From positions 1,550,001 through 1,614,000 of the forward strand of contig NZ_JAAGNZ010000002.1 in assembly GCF_010747415.1 (NCBI RefSeq): DNA of 64,000 nt, read 5' to 3'. Of the stretch, positions 40,715 to 50,257 are shown piece by piece (position 1 is the stretch's first letter; the number at the start of each line of letters is the position of its first letter). The notes beneath the pieces are model-generated. The model was given only the letters and a program-made list of their open reading frames with translations. It was not told the origin of the DNA and searched no databases. A program made the translations under genes and the position numbers. Source of the stretch: Spirosoma agri (GTDB taxonomy: Bacteria; Bacteroidota; Bacteroidia; Cytophagales; Spirosomataceae).

Positions 40715-41587
40715 TTACAACTGTCGATACGTTCTGACGTAGGCCGACGGTGTCTGCCCGGTAATGTCCTTGAACTGACGGTTGAAGTTAGAGAGCGTTC
40801 GGAACCCACTTTCAAAACTGATCTGGGTTACACTTAATTTGCCCCCGATGAGCAGTTTGCAGGCATGACCGATCCGAACTTCGGAGACAAATTCCGAAAA
40901 CGTCTTGTTGGCACGAGCCTTGAAATAGCGACAGAATGCCGGGGGCGTCATACCCGCCAGATCAGCAATGGTATCGAGGCTGAGATCGTCCGGAAAATGG
41001 CCTAATACGTAGTCATGAACCAGTTGCATCCGATCCGTTTCTGTCGGTTTAACAGTATTCGTGTAGCCGGGACTGGTTAGATACCGGAAATCAGTCGCGT
41101 GAGACAGGCTGTTCAGCAAAGTCAGCAGGCTAATGACTCGGTCAAAGCCCCCCGATTGTTTGCTCATCGTGCGTAGAGCAGCTTCGACCTGGGCGCGCGT
41201 CGGGCCGGTCCATTCGAGCCCCTGCCGGGCATGGTTCAGCAACTGCCGCAGTAAGGTCATCTCATGTTTGCCAAAGAAGTCCGTACCGAGAAAATCTTCG
41301 GCAAAATAAACAACGATACCTCTGGTGACTAAACCCGACTGTTTGTTGAAATAAGCCTGATCACTGCGCCAGAGATGCGGCAAATTTGGCCCCAGAAAAA
41401 CCAGATCTCCTGGGCCGAACGGTTTTATTGAATCCCCGATAAAGCGAGTCCCCGTTCCCTCCTCAACCAGAAATAACTGGTAGTGCGGGTGAAAGTGCCA
41501 GTTGGGATCAAAGTGGAGTTCAGTCAACTCTTTGACAATGAATGAGGTCGCAACTGGCTCAAGGTCTTTACGGAGAGGTTGTTTCAT
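40715..41587 (-). CDS. AraC-family transcriptional regulator
   Basis: A 290-residue regulator. An N-terminal cupin-like sensor (about 15-150; LHFDPNWHFHPHYQLFLVEEG, FGPGDLVFLGPNLPHLW) precedes a C-terminal double HTH (about 190-290; LSLDTIADLAGMTPPAFCRYFKA, VTQISFESGFRTLSNFNRQF). It is divergent from a sugar-epimerase gene with box-like promoters in the shared gap, so it probably controls the 41724-48015 genes in response to a sugar. Confidence 0.93.
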   Translation of the reverse strand: MKQPLRKDLEPVATSFIVKELTELHFDPNWHFHPHYQLFLVEEGTGTRFIGDSIKPFGPGDLVFLGPNLPHLWRSDQAYFNKQSGLVTRGIVVYFAEDFLGTDFFGKHEMTLLRQLLNHARQGLEWTGPTRAQVEAALRTMSKQSGGFDRVISLLTLLNSLSHATDFRYLTSPGYTNTVKPTETDRMQLVHDYVLGHFPDDLSLDTIADLAGMTPPAFCRYFKARANKTFSEFVSEVRIGHACKLLIGGKLSVTQISFESGFRTLSNFNRQFKDITGQTPSAYVRTYRQL

Positions 41588-41673
41588 TCAATTATTTCTT
41601 TTTTAACGTAAATGATGGCTTGTTTTCCCGTTTTATGTAAAAATAGAGTCGGTATTCGCTAATAAAAGCCGTA

Positions 41674-41681
41674 CAAATATA
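41674..41681 (-). promoter_or_regulatory. Candidate -7 box for the AraC-type gene
   Basis: Minus-strand TATATTTG fits TAnnTTTG, 87 bases upstream of the ATG at 41587. The -33 element is unclear. Confidence 0.4.
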
Positions 41682-41693
41682 TTCGCTACTCTT

Positions 41694-41701
41694 TACATTT
41701 G
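41694..41701 (+). promoter_or_regulatory. Candidate -7 box for the epimerase operon
   Basis: TACATTTG fits TAnnTTTG, 22 bases upstream of the ATG at 41724, back-to-back with the box at 41674. The short leader is plausible for Bacteroidota. Confidence 0.45.
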
Positions 41702-41723
41702 TTTAATTTTTTAGAGACTGAAT

Positions 41724-42596
41724 ATGAATAAGCTGGGAATGAACATGTTCGTCTGGACGATGTCAATGGACGAAGACCTCTCTGACACGCTATCGTTCCT
41801 GAAAACGAGCGGCTTTGAATTTGTCGAAATACCAATTAACGACACGAATGTAGACAAATGGACGCGTATCGGTCAACAATTGGCCGAACTGGGCCTGGGC
41901 GTACAGGCTTGCACGCTTTGCGGACCAGAGTACAGTCTGATCAGCGCCGATGAATCTGTACGTCGGGCTGGTATCGACTACCTCAAGTCGATTGTCGACT
42001 GTGCCTCGCTGGCCGGCGCTACGATTTTGATGGGGCCATTCTACGCCGGTTTCAAAGCATTTACCGGCAAACCCGCCACCGCCGATGAATGGGCGTGGTC
42101 CGTTGCCGGCATGCGCGAAGTTGCTGAACATGCTCAAACCAAAGGGGTACTTCTAGCGATGGAATACCTGAATCGTTTCGAAACCTACCTGCTCACCTGC
42201 GCCGACGAACTCGTACGTTATGTGGAAGCGGTCGATCATCCCAATTGCGGGGCCGCTTTTGATACGTTTCATGCCAACATGGAAGAAAAAAACATCGGTG
42301 ACGCGCTGCGGAAAGTCGCGCCTTACTTGATGCATGTACAGATTTCGGAAAATGACCGGTCAACACCGGGCCACGGACATATCAATTTCGACGATGTGTT
42401 CAGCGCTTTGCAGGAAGTAGAGTACACCGGCCCGATTGCCATCGAAGCCTTCGGTCCGAACCCGCCCGCACTGGCTGCTGCTACTCATATTTTCCGGCCC
42501 ATGTTTGAATCGCCCGAACAGCTGGCGGTCGATGGACTGGCGTTTATAAAAAGTGAGCTAACGAAAAAACAAGGGAGCGAAGTACTCGCATCATAA
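41724..42596 (+). CDS. Sugar phosphate isomerase/epimerase (TIM barrel)
   Basis: A 290-residue xylose-isomerase-like TIM barrel protein of the ketose 3-epimerase type. Probable metal ligands are the Glu in LAMEYLNRFETYL, Asp in NCGAAFDTFHANMEE, His in LMHVQISENDR and Glu in GPIAIEAFGP. MNMFVWTMSMDEDL at the start and the GHGHINFDDVF segment are typical. It is the first gene of a group with a Gfo/Idh/MocA oxidoreductase and a ThuA protein, a combination seen in Bacteroidota 3-keto-sugar or trehalose catabolism. Confidence 0.9.
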   Translation: MNKLGMNMFVWTMSMDEDLSDTLSFLKTSGFEFVEIPINDTNVDKWTRIGQQLAELGLGVQACTLCGPEYSLISADESVRRAGIDYLKSIVDCASLAGATILMGPFYAGFKAFTGKPATADEWAWSVAGMREVAEHAQTKGVLLAMEYLNRFETYLLTCADELVRYVEAVDHPNCGAAFDTFHANMEEKNIGDALRKVAPYLMHVQISENDRSTPGHGHINFDDVFSALQEVEYTGPIAIEAFGPNPPALAAATHIFRPMFESPEQLAVDGLAFIKSELTKKQGSEVLAS

Positions 42597-42683
42597 GGCT
42601 GCCTCGTTCGAGTGCTCTGCGGATTTTCGCTCTTTTATCGCTACGGCGAATCAGTCACTCATTCATTCTTTTACTCGTTTACA

Positions 42684-43799
42684 ATGATTAACATAGCTAT
42701 TGTTGGCCTCGGATTTGGGGCTGAATTTATCCCGATCTATCAGCGCCACCCGAACGCAAACATGTACGCGATCTGCCAGCGTAACGTCGACAAACTGAAC
42801 GAGATCGGCGACGCGTATGGTATTGAAAAACGCTACAGCAATTACGATGAATTGCTGGCCGATCCAGACGTCGATGCTGTTCACATCAATTCGCCGATTC
42901 CGAACCATGCCGAACAGAGCCTGAAAGCGTTGCGGGCGGGCAAACACGTTGCCTGTACCGTACCGATGGCTACGACGGTTGAGGAGTGTATGGAAATCGT
43001 GAAGGTGACGAAAGAGACCGGCAAAAAATACATGATGATGGAAACGGTGGTGTATAGCCGCGAGTTTCTGTTCGTAAAAGAACTGTATGAAAATGGCGAG
43101 TTAGGAAAGGTGCAGTTCCTGAAAGCCAGTCACCAGCAGGATATGGACGGCTGGCCTGATTACTGGCCTGGGTTGCCCCCAATGCACTACGCTACGCACT
43201 GCGTTGGACCGGTGGCGGGTCTGTTGAAACTCGAAGCGGACTATGTGTCTTGTTTTGGCTCGGGAACGATTCGGGAGGAATTGACGAAAATCCACAATTC
43301 ACCGTTTGCGGTCGAGTCGGCGCACATTAAGTTCAAGGACAGCGATTTGTCGGCCTATGTTTACCGGTCGCTGTTTGATGTGGCGCGGCAATACCGGGAG
43401 AGTTTTGAAGTATATGGCGATAAGAAGTCGTTCGAGTGGCAGTTGATCGAAGATGAGCAGCCCGTTATTCATACCGCGAAAAAGCCGGAGCCGGAAATCC
43501 CCGAAAAAGTCGCCGTACCTGACTACGCCCGACTGCTTCCCGAAGAAATTCAGCGTTTTACGACGAAGGGCGTTTACGACGCCGACGACCAGCAACACCT
43601 GTCCTTCACGCAGGGCGGTGGTCACGGTGGGTCACACCCGCACATGGTCCATGAGTTTGTGTCGGCCATTGTGGAGGATCGTGATCCGTTTCCCAATGCG
43701 GCCCAATCGGCGAACTGGACGAGCGTAGGTATATTGGCGCATGAGTCGGCTCTACAGGGCGGACAACTGATCAAGCTACCGGATTTTACGAATGCATGA
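42684..43799 (+). CDS. Gfo/Idh/MocA family oxidoreductase
   Basis: A 371-residue dehydrogenase. Rossmann motif MINIAIVGLGFGAEFIPIY; the usual EKP is replaced by T-V-P (ACTVPMATTVEEC), so the hallmark Lys that normally binds substrate is missing. GLPPMHYATHCVGP has the catalytic-region His. The ATG at 42684 is chosen because the fold begins there; an upstream frame adds 24 unrelated residues. It overlaps the next gene by 4 bases and probably acts on the same sugar as the epimerase. Confidence 0.9.
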   Translation: MINIAIVGLGFGAEFIPIYQRHPNANMYAICQRNVDKLNEIGDAYGIEKRYSNYDELLADPDVDAVHINSPIPNHAEQSLKALRAGKHVACTVPMATTVEECMEIVKVTKETGKKYMMMETVVYSREFLFVKELYENGELGKVQFLKASHQQDMDGWPDYWPGLPPMHYATHCVGPVAGLLKLEADYVSCFGSGTIREELTKIHNSPFAVESAHIKFKDSDLSAYVYRSLFDVARQYRESFEVYGDKKSFEWQLIEDEQPVIHTAKKPEPEIPEKVAVPDYARLLPEEIQRFTTKGVYDADDQQHLSFTQGGGHGGSHPHMVHEFVSAIVEDRDPFPNAAQSANWTSVGILAHESALQGGQLIKLPDFTNA

Positions 43800-44215
43800 A
43801 CGAGTCGCCAGTGATTCTCCGGTTTGCGAAATCATATCTGGTCGATGGTACAGTTCCTGCTGAACAGTATTCGATCGTTGAAAAAGAGTCACTGGAAAAA
43901 GTAGGGGCAATCCGATTTCGGTTGAGCAACAAGGATGATATTCTGCTGTACGCCGGGCATATCGGCTACAATGTGGATCAGGCTCACCGGGGTAAACGCT
44001 ACGCTGCCCATGCGTGTTTAGCGCTGAAAGCCATAGCGTTGCAAAATGGATTTATAGAACTGATCATTACCTGCGATCCCGATAACTGGCCATCGCGTCG
44101 TACGTGCGAATACATTGGCGCTGAATTGATAGACATCATTGATCTGCCACCGGACAATGATATGTATCGGGATGGCGAACGGCGAAAGTGCCGATATCAG
44201 TGGCGGATTGGATGA
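43796..44215 (+). CDS. GNAT family acetyltransferase
   Basis: A 139-residue GNAT protein (IGYNVDQAHRGKRYAAHACLALK is the acetyl-CoA region; then CDPDNWPSRRTCEYIGAEL near the end). It starts inside the stop of the oxidoreductase gene (ATGA) and is followed 33 bases later by the ThuA lipoprotein, so it is part of the sugar operon. Acceptor substrate unknown. Confidence 0.88.
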   Translation: MNESPVILRFAKSYLVDGTVPAEQYSIVEKESLEKVGAIRFRLSNKDDILLYAGHIGYNVDQAHRGKRYAAHACLALKAIALQNGFIELIITCDPDNWPSRRTCEYIGAELIDIIDLPPDNDMYRDGERRKCRYQWRIG

Positions 44216-44247
44216 ACTACCTTTTTGAAAGAACTATTTCTATGTTG

Positions 44248-47200
44248 ATGAAGCAAATAAAAATTTTTCTGGCCCTGGCGGTGATCGCATCGCTTACCCA
44301 GTGCGCCCGCCAGTCGGCTAATCAATCGTCAACGCAGCAGACCGTCACCAAAGCGCGTCGGATCGAAATTCTGTTTCTGGGCGATAACGGGCATCACAAA
44401 CCCATCGAACGGGTGCCGCAACTGATGGCGGCCCTGGGTAGCAAAGGGATCAATATCACCTATACGGACAAGCTGGAAGACCTCAATCCGGACAATCTGA
44501 ACAAGTATGACGGACTGCTGATTTTTGCGAACTGGGATAGCATTCCCAAGCCACAGGAAAAAGCATTGCTCGATTACGTATCGTCGGGAAAAGGGCTGAT
44601 TCCGGTGCACTGTGCGTCGTATTGCTTCCGTAATTCGACGGAATACGTCGATAAGGTTGTTGGTGGTCAGTTCTGGCGGCATCGCATGGACACGATCCAG
44701 ACGCGCTTCACGCAACCGAACAATCCGATTGTAGCAGGCTTACCGTCGTTCAAAGCGTATGACGAAACCTACCTGCACTCACACCTTCAAGCCGACAACA
44801 ATGTCCTTGCCGTTCGCGAAATCAAAGCCGATCAGGCCAAAGATAAACCGGGTGTCAAGGAAGAACCGTATACCTGGACGCGTCAGTACGGAAAAGGGCG
44901 AGTATTTTACACGGCTTACGGGCACGACGAGCGTACCTGGGGTCAGCCCGGATTTCAGCAGTTGCTGGAACGGGGGATTCTCTGGTCGGTTGGCGACGAG
45001 GTGAAAAAGCTGCACGATAACCTGAACCCACAGGCGTTTGCCTACCACGAAGCCAAACTGCCGAACTACGAAAAACGGCCCGGTGTACAGATGGAGCAGG
45101 AGCCTCTGTCGCCGGAAGAATCAATGAAGCACATCCAGGTTCCGGTCGATTTTACCCTCGATCTGTTTGCCCACGAGCCAAACGTGATGCACCCCATCGC
45201 CATGACGTGGGATGAACGGGGCCGGCTTTATGCGCTCATTACCAAGGATTACCCGAACGAGCGCAAACCCGAAGGTGGTTCCGATATCATTGTTATCTGC
45301 GAGGACACCGACAAAGACGGTAAAGCCGACAAGTTTACCAACTTTGCGGAAGGGCTCAGCATTCCAACGGGGATGACCTTTGGCAATGGGGGGTTGTACG
45401 TATCACAGGCACCGCACATGCTGTTTTTGCAGGATACCAACGGTGACGACAAGGCCGATGTGAAGAAAGTTGTTTTTACGGGCTTCGGTACGTTTGATAC
45501 GCACGCCGGACCAAGCAACCTGCACTATGGTTTCGATAACTGGATCTGGGGTAGCGTTGGCTATTCGGGATTCAAAGGAAAAATAGGGGCCGACAGTGTG
45601 AAGTTCAGCCAGGGATTTTTCCGCTTCAAACCCGATGGATCGCAGCTTGAACACGTGACCAGCACGTCGAACAACACATGGGGTCTGGGCTTTAGCGAAA
45701 CCGGCGACATTTTCGGCAGTACGGCCAATAACGCACATGGCTGGTACATGGCTATTCCGAATCGGTATTTTCACGGCGCACCGCATATTCGCGAAAACGG
45801 TAGCCGGAGTACGGATACGCACAAGGATATGAAACCGATCACCGAAAAAGTGCGGCAGGTCGATGTATTTGGTGGCTTTACGGCGGCAGCAGGCCATAAT
45901 CTTTACACCGCCCGCGCGTTTCCAAAAAAATACTGGAACAAGGTTGCCTTCGTATCGGAGCCAACGGGCCACATTCTTCATCAGAATGTAATGCAGAAGA
46001 ACGGCAGCGATTATGAGGATGCGGAAGGCTTTAATCTTATGGCAGGAGCGGACGAATGGTTTGCACCCGTCTTCGCTGAAGTCGGTCCGGACGGAGCCGT
46101 CTGGGTTGTCGATTGGTACAGCTACATCATTCAGCATAACCCAACGCCACCTGGTGGAAGTAACGGATCTGGCAACGCCTACGAAACCCCGCTTCGTGAT
46201 TTTACCCACGGCCGGATTTATCGGGTAGGGTACAAGAATGCGCCGGCGTATGTGCCGATGGCCCTGAGCAAGGACCGCCCCGCCGAACTGGTAGCTGCCC
46301 TGAAAAACACGAATATGTTCTGGCGGACAGCGGCTCAGCGGTTGCTGATCGAACGTAATAACAAAGACGTTGTGCCCCAGCTGATCGCCCTCGTGAATGA
46401 CCAGTCAGTCGATGAAATTGGTATCAATCCGGCGGCTGTTCATGCTTTGTGGACGTTGCATGGTCTGGGTGCGTTGGATGGCGATGCCTTACAGGCGGCT
46501 AACTCGGCGCTGAAACACCCCTGTTCCGGTGTACGTAAGACAGCCGTTCAGGTATTGCCCAGAAATCAACAGACGGTCAATGCGCTCCTTCAGACCAACA
46601 TGCTAAGCGATAAAGAGCCCGTTGTTGTGCTGAATACTTTGCTGGCGTTGTCTGAAATGCCGCAGAGTCCGGCCACTCAACAGGCGATTCTGAGCCGTTT
46701 GGACAAATCGACCGAAGTGAGTGACCGCTGGTTGCCCGACGCATTTGCCTGTGCATTAACGGGTCAGGACGGTCAGTTGATGAAGACGTATCTGAAACAG
46801 GTTAGTATGAACACACCGGCACAACCTAAGGCGGCTCCCGCTCACGATATGAGCACACATGCCGAAGGTCATGGTCCTAACGCGCCAATGCCTAAAGCGG
46901 CTCCTGTGGTTTCTGGTAACCAGCCTGACCTGCTTATTGCAGCCATTCGTACAACACCGGAGTCACCCAGCGTTCGGGAGGGAACCAAAATTTTTGTGGA
47001 TGTGACAAACGCGGGCGGGGTGGAAATTCCGGCGGGAACGCCAATTCCCTTGTCGCTACGTGTTGAGGGGCCGAAAGGAGCTGCCGAAGGCGCGAAGATC
47101 GATTTTGTCAGCGTTACGCATAATACGGGTATCAAACCGGGCGAAACCGTGACGATCAGTAAATCGAACAACGGACCGTGGGTTGGCGATATGGGCGTTA

Positions 47201-48015
47201 CCTTCGAGCGCGCCGGACAGTATACGCTGACGGCTATGCTCGATCGGGAGAACAAAATTGCCGAAAGCAATGAGCAAAATAACAATGCTACGCATACGTT
47301 GACCTATCGTGCTCCACAAAGCCTGAGTGCTTACGTGCTCGAACGGGCCTCCCGTAGTTATGCATCCGTTGCGCCCATTGACTCCGTTGTTGCCCTGCTT
47401 CGCCAGACCAAAAAGCTCGACGCATCCCAGAGTGAAGCCATTGTGAAAGGCGTATCGGAAGGCTGGAATGTTCGCAACAAGGCGCAGGTAACTCCACAGG
47501 ACAAGGAATTTCTGGCGAGCCTGACTAGTTCGGTCTCGGCAGATAACCGCGAACGGCTGGGTCGTCTTTACGAAGCCTGGGGTATAACGAAAGAGGCTCC
47601 GGCCGATCCAAACGTAGAGGTTGTACGCATGAAAACGGTTCGTGAAGAGATGCGGTACGACAAAAAAGAGTTTACCGTCACGGCGGGGAAACAGGTCGAG
47701 ATCGTATTGGAAAACCCCGATGCCATGCAGCACAATCTGGTGATCGGTAAACCCAAAAGCATGGAAACCATTGGGGCTGCTGCCGATAAGTTGATTACAG
47801 CAAAGGACGGAGCGGAGAAAAACTACGTGCCGACCATACCGCAGATCATTGCGGCAACACCGCTGGTCAATCCGGATCAAACGTATCGGTTGAAGTTCAC
47901 GGCTCCGTCTACACCCGGTGACTATCCCTTCGTCTGTACGTTTCCGGGTCACTGGCGTATTATGAATGGCGTAATGAAGGTTACTAAAGGAACTTCTGCT
48001 GTAACAGCAAAGTAG
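44248..48015 (+). CDS. Multidomain lipoprotein: ThuA - dehydrogenase propeller - HEAT - CARDB-like - azurin-like
   Basis: A 1255-residue lipoprotein (lipobox SLTQC, Cys near residue 19). Domains in order: ThuA-like (about 35-245; FLGDNGHHKPIERVPQL, VHCASYCFRNS); PVC/glucose-dehydrogenase-type beta-propeller (about 300-670; WDERGRLYALITKDYP, WGLGFSETGDIFG); HEAT-like repeats (about 690-850); a Gly/Pro/His-rich linker; a CARDB-like Ig domain (about 890-1010); and an azurin-like cupredoxin (about 1115-1255). The copper ligands fit azurin: His1162, Cys1230, His1235 and Met1239 in CTFPGHWRIM. Relatives often end in a cytochrome c; here azurin may be the electron acceptor. An ATG at 44242 is an alternative start. 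Confidence 0.9.
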   Translation: MKQIKIFLALAVIASLTQCARQSANQSSTQQTVTKARRIEILFLGDNGHHKPIERVPQLMAALGSKGINITYTDKLEDLNPDNLNKYDGLLIFANWDSIPKPQEKALLDYVSSGKGLIPVHCASYCFRNSTEYVDKVVGGQFWRHRMDTIQTRFTQPNNPIVAGLPSFKAYDETYLHSHLQADNNVLAVREIKADQAKDKPGVKEEPYTWTRQYGKGRVFYTAYGHDERTWGQPGFQQLLERGILWSVGDEVKKLHDNLNPQAFAYHEAKLPNYEKRPGVQMEQEPLSPEESMKHIQVPVDFTLDLFAHEPNVMHPIAMTWDERGRLYALITKDYPNERKPEGGSDIIVICEDTDKDGKADKFTNFAEGLSIPTGMTFGNGGLYVSQAPHMLFLQDTNGDDKADVKKVVFTGFGTFDTHAGPSNLHYGFDNWIWGSVGYSGFKGKIGADSVKFSQGFFRFKPDGSQLEHVTSTSNNTWGLGFSETGDIFGSTANNAHGWYMAIPNRYFHGAPHIRENGSRSTDTHKDMKPITEKVRQVDVFGGFTAAAGHNLYTARAFPKKYWNKVAFVSEPTGHILHQNVMQKNGSDYEDAEGFNLMAGADEWFAPVFAEVGPDGAVWVVDWYSYIIQHNPTPPGGSNGSGNAYETPLRDFTHGRIYRVGYKNAPAYVPMALSKDRPAELVAALKNTNMFWRTAAQRLLIERNNKDVVPQLIALVNDQSVDEIGINPAAVHALWTLHGLGALDGDALQAANSALKHPCSGVRKTAVQVLPRNQQTVNALLQTNMLSDKEPVVVLNTLLALSEMPQSPATQQAILSRLDKSTEVSDRWLPDAFACALTGQDGQLMKTYLKQVSMNTPAQPKAAPAHDMSTHAEGHGPNAPMPKAAPVVSGNQPDLLIAAIRTTPESPSVREGTKIFVDVTNAGGVEIPAGTPIPLSLRVEGPKGAAEGAKIDFVSVTHNTGIKPGETVTISKSNNGPWVGDMGVTFERAGQYTLTAMLDRENKIAESNEQNNNATHTLTYRAPQSLSAYVLERASRSYASVAPIDSVVALLRQTKKLDASQSEAIVKGVSEGWNVRNKAQVTPQDKEFLASLTSSVSADNRERLGRLYEAWGITKEAPADPNVEVVRMKTVREEMRYDKKEFTVTAGKQVEIVLENPDAMQHNLVIGKPKSMETIGAAADKLITAKDGAEKNYVPTIPQIIAATPLVNPDQTYRLKFTAPSTPGDYPFVCTFPGHWRIMNGVMKVTKGTSAVTAK

Positions 48016-48033
48016 GTATAGACAGTAACTAGT

Positions 48034-48076
48034 AATTCCGGTCATTGGCTACCTCTGGTAATCAATGATCGGAATT
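48034..48076. terminator. Hairpin terminator after the ThuA gene
   Basis: AATTCCGGTCATTG (48034-48047) pairs with CAATGATCGGAATT (48063-48076) with one G-U wobble. It lies between convergent genes and ends in CTGTTTG. Confidence 0.65.
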
Positions 48077-48096
48077 GCTGTTTGTGATGGGGCTGG

Positions 48097-49032
48097 TTAT
48101 TCCGACGTCGCTTTTTTTGTTCGAATTGGGTCGGGTAAAACCGGTAATAAGGATGAAGGGGGTATCTGAATAATAAAATCACTGCCGTGGCCGAGGTCAC
48201 TTTTCACCCAGATCGCCCAATTGTGCGCTTGAATGATACGCTGCACGTAACTCAGCCCCAATCCGAACCCTTTTACACTCGGCTGATTCTGGTCGTGAAC
48301 CCGAAAAAAAGGCTGGAAAATCTGGGTCAATAACTTGGGCGCAATGCCAACACCACGATCACGCACCGTTATCGTCAGACCGTCGGCGTTTACTTTGGTG
48401 AAGAGGGTGATCTCAGGATTGTCGGCACTGTATTTTAGCGCGTTGTCAATCAGATTGTGCAGTACATTGGTCAGATGAAGCCGGTCGGCCAGTACGTGTA
48501 CATCAGTGCTGATCAGATTCAACGCCAGATAGTCACCATGACGTTCGGCGATGGAGTGCAGAAGGTGATGGACGTGAACCGGCTCGTGATTTAGTGTTAA
48601 CGTGTTTCGATCGGCGCGGGCCAGGGTCAGCATGGTTTCAACCTGATGCTGGAGCCGCTCGGTTTCTTCGCGAATAATACGCACGTATTTTTCCGTCCGC
48701 TCCGGCTGGTTTCGGGCGATGGGCGAATCCAGAATATCGGCTGCCATCCGGATGGCCGTAATGGGCGTCTGAAATTCGTGCACAATCGAATGGAGTACTT
48801 CGGTCTGTACCACCGACCGCTGACGACGGCGTAATAACCACCATAGCGAGAAGCCAAGCAGAAACTGTGATGACAGCGCGAGGAGAAATAGCGCCACCCA
48901 GCGAAGCGATGGAATGGCTACCAACGTAGCTGCGGGAATTGCCGACCAGTTGACATAGATCAACACGCCCGTACCAATCGACAGCAGAAGGGAGACTATA
49001 AAAAGAGGAGGGACTGTAGACCGTGGCAACAT
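48097..49032 (-). CDS. Sensor histidine kinase (HATPase, HisKA)
   Basis: A 311-residue kinase with two membrane helices (about 8-28 and 40-68) and almost no periplasmic loop, an H-box HEFQTPITAIRMAADIL, N-box NLIDNALKYSAD, and G-boxes GVGIAPKLL and GFGLGLSYVQRI. No response regulator is adjacent, so it is an orphan. The short sensor suggests it detects the membrane state or a partner protein. Confidence 0.93.
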   Translation of the reverse strand: MLPRSTVPPLFIVSLLLSIGTGVLIYVNWSAIPAATLVAIPSLRWVALFLLALSSQFLLGFSLWWLLRRRQRSVVQTEVLHSIVHEFQTPITAIRMAADILDSPIARNQPERTEKYVRIIREETERLQHQVETMLTLARADRNTLTLNHEPVHVHHLLHSIAERHGDYLALNLISTDVHVLADRLHLTNVLHNLIDNALKYSADNPEITLFTKVNADGLTITVRDRGVGIAPKLLTQIFQPFFRVHDQNQPSVKGFGLGLSYVQRIIQAHNWAIWVKSDLGHGSDFIIQIPPSSLLPVLPDPIRTKKATSE

Positions 49033-49205
49033 AACTCCTGCTGAATAGGGTTGGCGAGAAAACGGTAAATAGACGTAGCTTCTCTGTAAATGTCACAAAA
49101 AAAATACAGAAAAAGTAATATATGGAAATAAAAATACTAATTATGTAAACAAAAATGCCCGCTTGTGACGGGCAAATGATAAAACGGTATCAACGCATAT
49201 CGTAT

Positions 49206-49658
49206 CTACTCGGTATCAGCCGGACTATCAGTGGCAGCCGGAACGGAAGCAGGCTTAGCGGCCGCGCGACGCGTGGTCGGTGCCGGTTTAGGGGCTGGCG
49301 TCTGTTTACGGGGTCCCCGCGTTTGCTTGGGTGCCGTTGATACCACTGCATCGGCAGCCGTATCATCTATCTTATTGGCCGCCCGCTTTGCGTTTTTTTC
49401 GGCTTTCTCCGCGTTTCTCTTCGCTTTTGATAAGTCTTTTTTCGCTTTTTTCTCGGCGTTCTTGGTCGGCTTCGCTTTCTTGTTTTCCGATTTGTCAATC
49501 AGCTTGGCTAATTTCTTGGCCAACTTGTCTGCCGATTTCTCGATAGACTTCTTCATTTTTTTCGTAGCGGTGCCTGCTTCGCTCAACTTCGATTCGATTG
49601 AGGTGACGATGTCGGCTGCCAGCGACTTGTGCTTGGTTTTGGTGGTTTTGTTTGCCAT
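49206..49658 (-). CDS. Histone H1-like Lys/Ala-rich protein
   Basis: A 150-residue very basic protein. The middle is Lys/Ala repeats (KKAKPTKNAEKKAKKDLSKA), while the C-terminal part is Pro/Ala/Thr/Arg-rich (RKQTPAPKPAPTTRRAAAKP) and ends in an acidic cap. An N-terminal helical region precedes it. It resembles bacterial histone-H1-like and AlgP-like nucleoid proteins. DNA binding is inferred from composition only. Confidence 0.7.
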   Translation of the reverse strand: MANKTTKTKHKSLAADIVTSIESKLSEAGTATKKMKKSIEKSADKLAKKLAKLIDKSENKKAKPTKNAEKKAKKDLSKAKRNAEKAEKNAKRAANKIDDTAADAVVSTAPKQTRGPRKQTPAPKPAPTTRRAAAKPASVPAATDSPADTE

Positions 49659-49732
49659 TTGTTCAGATAAAAAAAATTTACAAATAAATACGGAAAAATT
49701 GGGAGAATCAAAAGCCCAATGTTAAGTTTTTG

Positions 49733-50257
49733 TTATATTTTCTGGATGAAATCCCAGCAGACGATACCGGCTGTGACCGCTATGTTTAGGGAGTGCTTCG
49801 TGCCAAATTGCGGAATTTCAAGCACTAGATCGGCCAGCTGAATAAGGTCATCCCGTACGCCAGTCACCTCGTTACCAAACACAAACGCGTATCGTTTGTT
49901 TGGCTCCGGTTCAAAATCGCTCAGTGACGTACTGCCCGCTGCCTGCTCGATTGCTGCCACGACCCAGCCTGCTGCCTGTAACTGCCTGACCAGTGATACA
50001 ACATCGGCTACGTAGGTCCAGGAAACGGACTCGGTAGCGCCCAACGCCGTTTTCGTAATATCACGGTGGGGTGGCTGACCGGTGATGCCGCAGAGATACA
50101 ACGTGTCTGCCCGAAACGCATCCGCCGTCCGAAAGACCGACCCAACGTTATTGAGGCTGCGGATATCATCCAGGATCAGACAATAGGGGAATTTCTCGGA
50201 TTCTTTAAAGTCAACGACCGATAAACGATTGAGTTCGTCGAGGGAAAGTTTATGCAT
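49733..50257 (-). CDS. TrmH/SpoU-family RNA methyltransferase
   Basis: A 174-residue SPOUT methyltransferase. Motif 1 is in LDDIRSLNNVGSVFRTADAF, motif 2 is FVFGNEVTGV and motif 3 is KHSLNIAVTAGIVCWDF, forming the knotted S-adenosylmethionine site. It is probably a tRNA or rRNA 2'-O-methyltransferase. Its start overlaps the 3' end of the PH-domain gene by 8 bases, so they are one operon. Confidence 0.92.
   Translation of the reverse strand: MHKLSLDELNRLSVVDFKESEKFPYCLILDDIRSLNNVGSVFRTADAFRADTLYLCGITGQPPHRDITKTALGATESVSWTYVADVVSLVRQLQAAGWVVAAIEQAAGSTSLSDFEPEPNKRYAFVFGNEVTGVRDDLIQLADLVLEIPQFGTKHSLNIAVTAGIVCWDFIQKI

Noticed and set aside
38580..44215. The two GNAT genes as peptide acyltransferases for the arginase RiPP locus
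   Set aside because: They lie more than 33 kb away in unrelated operons; no sequence link to the precursors.
45403..46209. Minus-strand 268-codon frame inside the ThuA gene
   Set aside because: Antisense shadow of a gene with clear domain matches; no recognisable protein features.
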